From positions 372,001-436,000 of the forward strand of contig CAVUUF010000025.1 in NCBI GenBank assembly GCA_963744575.1: a DNA stretch of 64,000 bases, given 5' to 3'. Under the pieces are notes generated by a model. The model was not told the origin of the DNA and made no database searches. It saw only the letters and a program-made list of their open reading frames with translations. This document shows, in pieces, positions 43,773 through 51,530 of the stretch (position 1 is the stretch's first letter; every line of letters starts with the position of its first letter). This DNA comes from Palsa-504 sp963744575. Its GTDB lineage: Bacteria; Actinomycetota; Actinomycetes; Streptosporangiales; Streptosporangiaceae. Made by a program: the position numbers and the translations under genes.

Positions 43773-44117
43773 TTACATCTCCACCACGGGCCGGACCTCG
43801 ACGGTCATCCAGCCGCGGTCCACCCCCGGCCAGGTCCTGGCGATCTCCACGGCCTCCTCGATGGTGTCGGTTTCCAGCACCGAGTAGCCGCCGAGGGCCT
43901 CCTTGGTCTCCATGAACGGGCCGTCGGTGACGCCGCTGGCGCGGACGGTCTTGGCCGTGGCCGGCGGGGCGAGCTGGTGCCCGCCCTCGACGAGTTTGCC
44001 CGAGCCGCCGCCGCCCTTCTCGTACCAGGCGCCGATCTCGGCGTACCAGGCCTGGCCCTCGGCCTCGGACATGTTCCTGGCCGCCTCGGTGTCCAGGAGC
44101 AGGATCACGTACTTCAC
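43773..44117 (-). CDS. YCII/DGPF-family protein
   Basis: 114 residues. VKYVILLLDTEAARNMSEAE, VTDGPFMETKEALGGYSVLE and EEAVEIARTWPG are the YCII fold with its DGPF motif. Proteins of this group usually sit beside ECF42-type sigma factors and are thought to be regulated by them. Here it is convergent with the sigma gene, with six bases between their stops. The GTG has GGAGG upstream. A role as a small oxidoreductase or signalling protein has not been shown. Confidence 0.88.
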   Translation of the reverse strand: MKYVILLLDTEAARNMSEAEGQAWYAEIGAWYEKGGGGSGKLVEGGHQLAPPATAKTVRASGVTDGPFMETKEALGGYSVLETDTIEEAVEIARTWPGVDRGWMTVEVRPVVEM

Positions 44118-44213
44118 GGTTGCCTCCAGTTTCGGCGGGGGCCACGCTGGCGTCCCCTCACCCGGTTCCACGATCGGGGCGATGCCGTTTCCGACACCGC
44201 CCGGCAAAAAGAA

Positions 44214-45575
44214 TCACGCGTTCTGGCCGCTCGCGGTCAGCCTCGACTCCACGGTGAGGATGGCCTCGTAGCGCCGCTGGATGTCGGCCCGGTCGCTGGC
44301 CTCAGGTATCGAGCGCTCGCAGGCCCGGTTGATCATGGCCGCCTGGTCGAGCAGCACCCGGCGCTGCCCCTCGGTCGTGGTCTCGGCCATGATCCTGGCC
44401 AGCGCCTCGAGCAGGCGGATCATCACGGCCGGACTGCCGAGGCTGGACTGCCTGATCTTCTCGAAGGACCGCTGCACCAGCCGTTCGTAGGAGGGTTCGG
44501 CCGCGATAACCCGGATGAACCCCTTGGCGTCTCGGTGCACACGCGCGGGGTGCCACTGGTCCACGATCTTGCAGAGGTTCTCCCCGAGCCAGTCGATGCA
44601 GGTCAGGGCGGTGAACGTGTCGTTGATCGCCGTCGAGAGCGCACGTAGGGCGATCTCCACGAGCTGGTCGATGCCGAACGACACGTCCTGGCTGAGGGTC
44701 CGGTACGGGCCCACGATGTGCGCCCGGCCCAGCGCCTGGCGGACCAGCGGCGCCGCCTCCGGCGGCCAGACCGTGGCGAACCTGTGCCCGCGCACGATGA
44801 AGTGCCCGGGCCGCTGCTCCAGGCTGATCACGGCGTCCGCCTCGGTGGCCAGCCGGACCAGGTCCTGGTGCTGGATGAACTGCACGTACCCGCTGGCCGG
44901 CGCGAGCAGCACGGCGCCGCTCGCCTCGGTCCGGGCCACCAGCTCCACCGCGATCGGCCCGGCCTTCAGGCGCGGATCGGGGTTTCCGCTGCCCTGCTCC
45001 TTGATCGCCTCGGCCAGGTCGGCGGCGATGCTGGCGATGACCTGGGGAAGCTGGATCGATACGGCGGTGTGGTGGATGAAGTAGATGAGCACGGCCAGGT
45101 CGGCGACCATCAGCGCGAGCGTGACCGTCACGCTGATGTGCGGCACGAAGTTCCCGTGTGAGCCCACCCCGATCGAGGCCAGCACCAGCACCGAGTAGAC
45201 GAACGTCGCGACGAACGTGCCCAGGGTGACCTGGGTACCGCGGTCGCGGATGAAGTTCCGCAGCATCCGCGGGCCGAACTGGGTCGACGCCAGCGTCAGG
45301 GTGACCAGGATGATGGAGAAAACCACGCCGACCACGGTGATGATGGCGGCGGCGATGGTGGTGAGGATCTGCCGGGCCGCGTCCGCGCTGCCGCTGATCA
45401 CCCAGCCCGGCACCGTGAAGTCACCGTGGTAGGCGGCACGGTCCGCGGCCAGCGTGCCGATGAACAGCACGATCGCCGCGCCCACCTCGAGGGCGGGCAC
45501 GTACCACAGGCTGGTGCGCAGCACCTCCCGGCGCCAGTGTGAGCCCAGCCCCAATGACAGAAAGCCGCGGTACAT
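44214..45575 (-). CDS. DUF2254 integral membrane protein
   Basis: 453 residues. Four hydrophobic helices are clear at about residues 25-45, 70-95, 115-140 and 145-170. VVGVVFSIILVTLTLASTQF GPRMLRNFIRDRGTQVTLGT is the family hallmark. The soluble C-terminal half includes GYVQFIQHQDLVRLA, SFGIDQLVEIALRALSTAIN DTFTALTCIDWL. The function is unknown; DUF2254 is a predicted membrane protein. I chose the ATG at 45575 because the family starts at about MYRGFL; a GTG 20 codons upstream is possible. Confidence 0.85.
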   Translation of the reverse strand: MYRGFLSLGLGSHWRREVLRTSLWYVPALEVGAAIVLFIGTLAADRAAYHGDFTVPGWVISGSADAARQILTTIAAAIITVVGVVFSIILVTLTLASTQFGPRMLRNFIRDRGTQVTLGTFVATFVYSVLVLASIGVGSHGNFVPHISVTVTLALMVADLAVLIYFIHHTAVSIQLPQVIASIAADLAEAIKEQGSGNPDPRLKAGPIAVELVARTEASGAVLLAPASGYVQFIQHQDLVRLATEADAVISLEQRPGHFIVRGHRFATVWPPEAAPLVRQALGRAHIVGPYRTLSQDVSFGIDQLVEIALRALSTAINDTFTALTCIDWLGENLCKIVDQWHPARVHRDAKGFIRVIAAEPSYERLVQRSFEKIRQSSLGSPAVMIRLLEALARIMAETTTEGQRRVLLDQAAMINRACERSIPEASDRADIQRRYEAILTVESRLTASGQNA

Positions 45576-45808
45576 GGCCGGCTCCCCAAGCTTTGATCGT
45601 GCCGACCAGACTTCCCGGCTGGCCTTACTTACCACCGCCCATTATGCCGTATGCAGGTCGTATGCGGCGCGCATGCCGGATGGAACCGGGTTCACAGCGG
45701 CAGGCCCGCCTCCAGCAGGCCCAGCGCCTGGGCTGAGCATCTCGGTCACGCTTCCTTCCGCCCCGCCCGAGCCGGCCGCGGGGGCCGGGCTCGCGCCGGG
45801 TGTTCCTG

Positions 45809-46105
45809 TCACGCTTCCAATTCTGCCCGCCGCGGGCCGTTTTCATCAGGAACGAGGCCGGCCGGGCCGGCCGCCTCGGTAACCTCTCCGGCCAGGCTGG
45901 CCTCGGCTTCCCCGCCCGCCCGGCGCGGCAGGAACAGGGCCGCGAGGATGGCACTGACCAGCGCGATCCCCCCGCAGACCCAGAGCATCGTGTCCATGCC
46001 CTGCACGAACGCATGCCACACCGAGTCGAGCAGCGCCGCCGAGCCGAGTTCGTGCGCCACGGCGACGCCCGCCACCACGCTGCTCTTGGCGGCCGCGGCC
46101 GCGGA
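45809..46105 (-). pseudogene. C-terminal end of an MFS exporter
   Basis: SSVVAGVAVAHELGSAALLD SVWHAFVQGMDTML, then a last transmembrane helix (WVCGGIALVSAILAALFLPR), is the end of a DHA2-type transporter. The preceding 12 helices are missing. The reading frame above about 46105 has a different character. Confidence 0.6.
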
Positions 46106-46222
46106 TACGCGGAGCATTAGGAGAATGGCATATCTCTCATCTATAAACCGGGACGCCGAGCGGGTGGTGGTGGCGGCGCCAGCGACGGCGGTGGCCGGCG
46201 CCACCACCACGATCTCGGCGTT

Positions 46223-47368
46223 TCAGGCGCGCACGGCGCCCCGGGGCCCGGCCTGGGTAGCCCGGGAACCCGTCTGGCGAGTCCGCCCGGCGTACCGGTG
46301 CCGGGCGAGCCGGGTCCCGGCGACGATGAGGCAGGCCAGGATCAGCGGCGGCACGTAAAGCAGCGGGATCGCGGACGGGATCACGCGCGAGGCCCCGCCG
46401 AGCGGGCCGACCAGATCGCCGGCCAGCTTCTCCTGCCACAAGAAGGCGTAGGGGATGACCGGGATTGCCAGCAGGGCGAGGACCCGGCGGCTGACCGGCG
46501 CGCGCAGGCAGAACGCCGCCACCGCGACCAAGACGACCGCGATCAGCAGGTCGGCGGGCAGCCCGGCCACCTCGCTGTTGAAGCTGGTGAAACCGAGCTT
46601 CGGGTCCGGATGGCCGAACCACGCGGTGCCGCCCGCGCTGAACCCGCCGAGGATCAGGCCGCCGACGCCGACGAGTACCGTGCCGCTCCGGGTCAGCAGG
46701 GCCAGGCCGCGGGCTGGTCCCGGCGAGAGCTGCAGGGCCGCGGCCGCCATGCAGGCGAGCAGGATGCTGAACGCGACGGCCGGGCTGGCGTAGCCGCCCA
46801 GGGCCGGGTCGGCCTCGACGGCGATCAGGCCGATCGCGGTGGCCGCCGCGACGAGCGCGGCGGCCCGCCTCCGCCGCAGGAACGCCAGCACGGCGGTGAC
46901 CGGCGCACCGACCGCCAGCGGCAGGTCGGACAGGCTCACGAAGGTGTCCAGCCGCGAATGCACATGACCGGTCATGCAGCTGGCCGCGATCTGCGGGATG
47001 CTGAATTCGGCCAGCGCGGCCACCACGAGCAGCAGCGGGGCGATCACGCTGACCACGGCCAACGCGTCGCTCCAGTGCTGGTCACGCACGGTCCGGGAGA
47101 ACCAGTGCGCCCGCCGGATCCGGTTCAGCGCCATCCGGCCGCGGATCCGCAGCGCGCCGGCGATGAGGTCGGCGCTGTCCGCCGTGTCCTGGCCGAGGCG
47201 CACTACCCAGGCCACCGGCCTGGGTCCCCCGGCCGGCATGGCACCGGCCGCGGCGAGCAGCACGCCCACCATCTCCTCGGCGTGCTCGCGCCGGTGGTCC
47301 TTGGGATACAAGGCGAGCAGCCGCCGGTAGTGATTCTCTCTTCCCCCCGTTCGCTTCCGTTGGCTCAT
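46223..47368 (-). CDS. Multi-pass membrane protein paired with PadR
   Basis: 381 residues. The soluble N-terminus HYRRLLALYPKDHRREHAEE MVGVLLAAA is common in proteins encoded with small PadR regulators. About eight hydrophobic segments follow (for example APLLLVVAALAEFSIPQIA and VLALLAIPVIPYAFLW). The start ATG overlaps the PadR stop by ATGA, so they are co-translated. The function is unknown; an envelope stress or transport role is only a guess. Confidence 0.7.
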   Translation of the reverse strand: MSQRKRTGGRENHYRRLLALYPKDHRREHAEEMVGVLLAAAGAMPAGGPRPVAWVVRLGQDTADSADLIAGALRIRGRMALNRIRRAHWFSRTVRDQHWSDALAVVSVIAPLLLVVAALAEFSIPQIAASCMTGHVHSRLDTFVSLSDLPLAVGAPVTAVLAFLRRRRAAALVAAATAIGLIAVEADPALGGYASPAVAFSILLACMAAAALQLSPGPARGLALLTRSGTVLVGVGGLILGGFSAGGTAWFGHPDPKLGFTSFNSEVAGLPADLLIAVVLVAVAAFCLRAPVSRRVLALLAIPVIPYAFLWQEKLAGDLVGPLGGASRVIPSAIPLLYVPPLILACLIVAGTRLARHRYAGRTRQTGSRATQAGPRGAVRA

Positions 47369-47682
47369 GCGGTACCTCCGGCCAGGCCCAGCCGGCTAGC
47401 CGCGACGGCGGCATTGGCCCGCAGCCGGCTTACCTCGGCCGCGAGGTCCTCGGTCCCCTTGTCGGTGATCCGGTAATACCGGCGCAGCCGGCCGTCCACG
47501 ATCTCCTCTTTGTCGCTGGTGACCAGGCCATCCGCATTGAGCCGGTCCAGCGCGGCGTACAAGGTGCCCGCCCGGAGCCTGACCCGGCCGCCGGAAATCC
47601 GCGCCACGTCGGTCATGATCCCGTACCCGTGCTGGGCGCCCGCGGCCAGCGCGGTCAGGATGAGGAACGTCGGCTCCTGCAT
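47365..47682 (-). CDS. PadR-family regulator (short)
   Basis: 105 residues. MQEPTFLILTALAAGAQHGY GIMTDVARISGGRVRLRAGT LYAALDRLNADGLV is the short PadR-s2 winged helix. A C-terminal dimerisation helix follows (EDLAAEVSRLRANAAVAASR). It overlaps the membrane-protein gene downstream, so it probably regulates that operon. The ATG at 47682 is chosen because the homology begins there. The longer frame upstream has no conserved residues. Confidence 0.88.
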   Translation of the reverse strand: MQEPTFLILTALAAGAQHGYGIMTDVARISGGRVRLRAGTLYAALDRLNADGLVTSDKEEIVDGRLRRYYRITDKGTEDLAAEVSRLRANAAVAASRLGLAGGTA

Positions 47683-47856
47683 GGACTGCCTGCTCACAGA
47701 CCTTGTATATGCCGACGGGCGACACATATTCAACTCTAGAGCTCACTAAGAACCATGGGTGACCGGCTTGTTGCGATTTGCGGATCGGCTAAGTCATGAT
47801 GAAGGCGAGGTGAAGATAACGGGCCGCGGGTACCGGGCCGGAACAGCAGGGGCGCG

Positions 47857-49158
47857 GTGAAAGATGCTGCTTCACCGCGCGCCACGTTCCGCGATGTATT
47901 CGCAATCCGCGAGTTCCGCGCCCTGTGGTTCGCCGAGATCCTGTCGGTAGCGGGTGACCGTCTCGCCCTGGTCGCCCTCACCCTGCTCGTCTATGACCGG
48001 ACGAGATCACCGCTGCTCGCGGCGGTGACGTATGCGGCCGGCTACCTGCCCTGGGTGATCGGCGGCCTGTTCCTGGCCGACGTGGCCGACCGGCGGCCGC
48101 GGCGTTCGGTCATGGTCGTCTGTGACCTGGTCCGGGCCGGGCTGGTCGCGGTCATGGCAGTGCCGCACGTGCCGCTGTGGGTCCTGGTGGCGCTGCTGTT
48201 CCTGACCACGATGTTCGCGCCGCCGTTCGAATCGGCGCGGGCCGCCATCCTTCCCGACATCCTGCACGGCGAGCAGTACGTTCTCGGGACCGCGGTGATC
48301 CACACGACCTTCTACACCGCCCAGGTCATCGGCGCGGTCGGCGGGGGAGTGGCGGTGGCCGTCATCGACGTCCGGCCCTCGCTGGTCATCGACGCCATCA
48401 CGTTCGTGCTGTCGGCGCTGCTCGTCCGCCTGGGCATTCACGCCCGGCCGGCCCCGTCTCCTCCGGCCAAGCCGGACTCGGCCCAGCCATCGCCGCTGGC
48501 CCGGATGCGGGACGGGTTCCGGCTGGTGTTCGGTGATGAGGCGCTGCGTACCCTGCTGCTGTTCGCCTGCCTCGTGGCCTTCTACACGATCCCCGAGGGG
48601 ATCGCCGCTCCCTACGCGGCCAGGCTCGGCGGAGGGCCGGTTGCGACCGGTCTCGTGCTGGCCTCGACGGTGGCCAGCCTGACGATCGTCATCCCGCTGT
48701 TCTCCCGGTTTGTCCGCCCGCGCCTGCGGGTCAGCCTGATGGGGCCGCTGGCCGTGCTGACCTGTGGCACGCTCGTGCTGGTGGCCCTCCAGCCGGGACT
48801 CGCCGCCTCACTGGTGATCTTCTCGCTGTCGGCTGCGTTCGGCGTGTACCAGGTCGTGACCAACACCACGTTCGTCGTCAGGGTGCCGAACGAACGGCGG
48901 TCTCAGGCCTTCGGGATCGCCACCATGGGCCTGATCGTCGCCCAGGGGCTGGCCTTTATGGCGGCCGGTGCCGCGGCGGAGGTGATTACCCCGGCGGCGG
49001 TCATCGCTATCGGAGGTGCTATTGGTGCGGTTGTGGCCGTCATCCTGACCCTGAGGTGGCGCCACGTTTCACCACCCGGCGGACGGCATGCGGCGCAACG
49101 GCGTCCCGGTGGTGACACCGCGAGCAGGAATTCTGTGCCGCTGCGCGGATCCGGATAG
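47857..49158 (+). CDS. MFS transporter (enterobactin-exporter-like, MFS_3)
   Basis: 433 residues, about 12 hydrophobic helices. FRDVFAIREFRALWFAEILS VAGDRLALVALTLLVYD and FLADVADRRPRRSVMVVCDL (motif A) identify the group. Loops are short and Arg-rich on the cytosolic side. A 30-residue basic tail ends the protein. The GTG start has no strong ribosome site. It is followed by a 366-base gap in which I see no gene, before a diguanylate cyclase in the same direction. Confidence 0.88.
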   Translation: MKDAASPRATFRDVFAIREFRALWFAEILSVAGDRLALVALTLLVYDRTRSPLLAAVTYAAGYLPWVIGGLFLADVADRRPRRSVMVVCDLVRAGLVAVMAVPHVPLWVLVALLFLTTMFAPPFESARAAILPDILHGEQYVLGTAVIHTTFYTAQVIGAVGGGVAVAVIDVRPSLVIDAITFVLSALLVRLGIHARPAPSPPAKPDSAQPSPLARMRDGFRLVFGDEALRTLLLFACLVAFYTIPEGIAAPYAARLGGGPVATGLVLASTVASLTIVIPLFSRFVRPRLRVSLMGPLAVLTCGTLVLVALQPGLAASLVIFSLSAAFGVYQVVTNTTFVVRVPNERRSQAFGIATMGLIVAQGLAFMAAGAAAEVITPAAVIAIGGAIGAVVAVILTLRWRHVSPPGGRHAAQRRPGGDTASRNSVPLRGSG

Positions 49159-49524
49159 CGCGGATCCGGCTGGCAACGATGGCAGGTCTGGCTCAAGTCC
49201 ACGTGTCGCGCATCGCGGGTTCCTCTCTCCGGTAGCGCGGTCTGGATTCGATTGGAATACTCAGGACCAGACAATGCGCATTACTTGTCCTCCTCCCGGT
49301 CCCCGATATGTAGCTGCGCGGGAGCCTCCCGGCGCATGTACGCCAGGTAATCATGGCTCGTCAATCACCATTTAGCCCCTCTTTGTGTAGTGGTGTAGGC
49401 GAATCGGATGCAATAGTGCCCAAGATGGCTATAGATGGGTTAAGGTAGCTATACGGAGCTAGTCCTTTACGGTGAGCTGCCGACTAGACAGGAACCTGTC
49501 GAGTCCCATCCGGAACGGTGGAGC
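49159..49524. other. Intergenic region without a recognised gene
   Basis: The stretch from about 49350 to 49460 is unusually AT-rich for this genome and contains GTGTAGTGGTG and TAGCTATACGG words near the cyclase start. It may hold the cyclase promoter and 5' leader. I see no ORF with coding bias and no clear GEMM-type riboswitch pattern. Confidence 0.5.
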
Positions 49525-50820
49525 ATGGAAGCCTCGTCCGTCACACGCGGGCCGCTGGCACGTGCCGCCTTCTGGCACTGGGCGTGGTGGCGGCTCCCGC
49601 CGCTGCTGCGCTGCTACGTCGGCGTCGTAACAATTGCCGCCGTCGCCCTGGCCGCGTTCACGGCCTCGCAGACCACCTGGAGCGCCGCCGACCTGGAGAA
49701 ATTCCTCCTGCTCCTGGGCTGCGGCCTGGCTTCGGTCGCGGCCACGCCGCGGACGGCGTACCTGCAGGGCGGGATGACCAGGGATTTCATCACCGTCTGG
49801 GTGCTGCCGGTGGCGATCTTGCTGCCGCCGGTCTTCGCCGTGGTGACGCCCATCCCGCTGCTCATGCTCACCCAGTGGCGTGTGCACAAGGGCGTCCTGT
49901 ACCGCCGGGTTTTCACCGCCGCCGCCATGGGCCTGGCCTACGGCGCCGCGTCGCTGGTGTTCCGGCAGTTCCCCCCGTCCTTCGCCGGCCCGGCCATCGG
50001 CACCGGCCTGCACGCCGTGACCTGGACGATAGCCGTCGCCATCTGCGAGATCGTCGGCGGCCGGGGTCATGGCCTGCTCATCATGGCCGCGGTCAAGCTA
50101 TCCGACCCCAAGGTGCGGCTGACCGAGCAGCTGCTGACCAGGGAAGGCCTGCAGTCCGACTTCACCGAGGCCAACCTGGGTGTCCTGATCACCGTGGTGG
50201 TGGCCGTCAGCCCGGTGCTCGCGGTCTTCGCCGTGCCCACGTGGCTCCTGGTCCGCCGCTTCATGATGCACGGCCAGCTGCTCGCCCAGGCGCGGATCGA
50301 CACCAAGACGGGCCTGCTCAACGCGTCCACCTGGGAGGCCGAGGCCGTAACCGAAATCGGCCGGGCCATCCGCACCGGCTCCCCGCTGGCCCTGGCCCTG
50401 GTCGACATCGACCACTTCAAGCTGGTCAACGACACCTATGGTCACCTGGTGGGCGACAAGGCGCTGCGCGCCGTCACCGACGCGCTGCGCAGCCAGCTGC
50501 GCGCCTACGACCTGGCCGGACGGTTCGGCGGCGAGGAATTCGTGGTCCTGCTGCCGCACGCCCGCGAAGTGGACGCGGTCAACGTGGCCGAGCGCCTGCG
50601 CGCCCACATCGCCAACATGTCCATCCCGATCGGGGACGACATCGAGTCCGGGCCGCAAATCAAGCTGACCATCTCGGTCGGCGTCGCCGCCCTGGACGAC
50701 ACGGGCAGCGAACTGACCGACATGATCGCCGCCGCCGATGCGGCCCTGTACTACGCCAAGGAGACCGGCCGCAACAAGACGCACGCGATGTCCGCCGTCG
50801 ACCGCGCTGCGGCCAGCTAG
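49525..50820 (+). CDS. Membrane-bound diguanylate cyclase (GGDEF)
   Basis: 431 residues. Hydrophobic helices lie at about residues 30-48, 88-118, 130-147, 160-177 and 217-245. The GGDEF domain occupies about 260-425 with DIDHFKLVNDTYGHLVGDKA (294-313), the active site GGEEF (335-339) and an intact inhibitory site RAYD (326-329), five residues upstream. All catalytic residues are present, so it should make cyclic di-GMP with product inhibition. The N-terminal membrane part has no recognisable sensor and may sense directly in the bilayer. Confidence 0.92.
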   Translation: MEASSVTRGPLARAAFWHWAWWRLPPLLRCYVGVVTIAAVALAAFTASQTTWSAADLEKFLLLLGCGLASVAATPRTAYLQGGMTRDFITVWVLPVAILLPPVFAVVTPIPLLMLTQWRVHKGVLYRRVFTAAAMGLAYGAASLVFRQFPPSFAGPAIGTGLHAVTWTIAVAICEIVGGRGHGLLIMAAVKLSDPKVRLTEQLLTREGLQSDFTEANLGVLITVVVAVSPVLAVFAVPTWLLVRRFMMHGQLLAQARIDTKTGLLNASTWEAEAVTEIGRAIRTGSPLALALVDIDHFKLVNDTYGHLVGDKALRAVTDALRSQLRAYDLAGRFGGEEFVVLLPHAREVDAVNVAERLRAHIANMSIPIGDDIESGPQIKLTISVGVAALDDTGSELTDMIAAADAALYYAKETGRNKTHAMSAVDRAAAS

Positions 50821-50909
50821 GATTGCTGCGCCCCGTTACCCTCGATGACCGTCGCTACGCCAAGAACACCCGCCCCACCCGCCGGCACTCACGCTCGCCC
50901 TGTCTGCCG

Positions 50910-51035
50910 CGCCGACCTCCGCCCCACCCGTCCCGTTTGCGCTTGTCCCACCGGTCCCGTTTTAGACCTGCCACCCGTCCGCTTGCGCCCGCCCCAGCCG
51001 TCCCGCTTTTACCTGCGCCACCCGTCTCTGCTACT
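50910..51035. repeat. Degenerate tandem repeat of CCACCCGTCCCG-type units
   Basis: Units spaced about 27-30 bases contain CCACCCGTCC or CCCCAGCCGTCCCG followed by C/T-rich spacers (GTTTGCGC, GTTTTAGACC, GCTTTTACC). About four units are visible. No ORF uses them with consistent coding bias. Confidence 0.5.
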
Positions 51036-51174
51036 CCGCGCCAAAAGGAAATGCTTTGTCACGGACGAATCCCGAGCTTAGGAAATCATCGATGGCCGGG
51101 CGTGCCAACTCGCCGCTCGTTTCTCCTCCCGCGTCGCCTGTTGTTTCTGTGTGAATGTGGTTCGCTGCCCAATA

Positions 51175-51266
51175 GAGCGGTCTTCGATAAATCCCACAGC
51201 GGTCTGGCCAGCTCGGCGCGCCGCCTTGTGATCGAGGCCAGCTACTCGCTCCGCTATCCCTGCTAA
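51175..51266 (+). pseudogene. Remnant of an IS110-type transposase C-terminus
   Basis: The frame FDKSHSGLASSARRLVIEAS YSLRYPC followed by a stop matches the C-terminal block of transposase_20 proteins (KxGNxxARRLLVEAA). Three further scraps of the same peptide occur at 56255, 57046 and 57800. No start or catalytic DEDD domain is present. Confidence 0.45.
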
Positions 51267-51530
51267 CAACGTTGGGTCGGCTACGACGACCCAAGCAGTA
51301 ATAGTCCCTGTCATCCGCGCTTGCGGCTCTTCACCTCTCGTGGAGACTCCGCTGCCTGTCGGCGCGCCGATGAACGGCCTGGTCGGCATCCCCACGTCGC
51401 CGACGCTCAGCACCGAGCCCTTGGACGTTCAGGCCCGTGATGTGGAACATGGGGCCAGTCATCACCGCTGAGCGGGCTGGGCTCCGGGGTTCGGGCAGAT
51501 CTCCGCTGAGGCTCGCGGATCGAGGCTGGG

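Noticed and set aside
49159..49524. Possible cyclic di-GMP riboswitch in front of the diguanylate cyclase
   Set aside because: I could not find the conserved GEMM tetraloop/receptor pattern. Only AT-richness and short repeats are seen.
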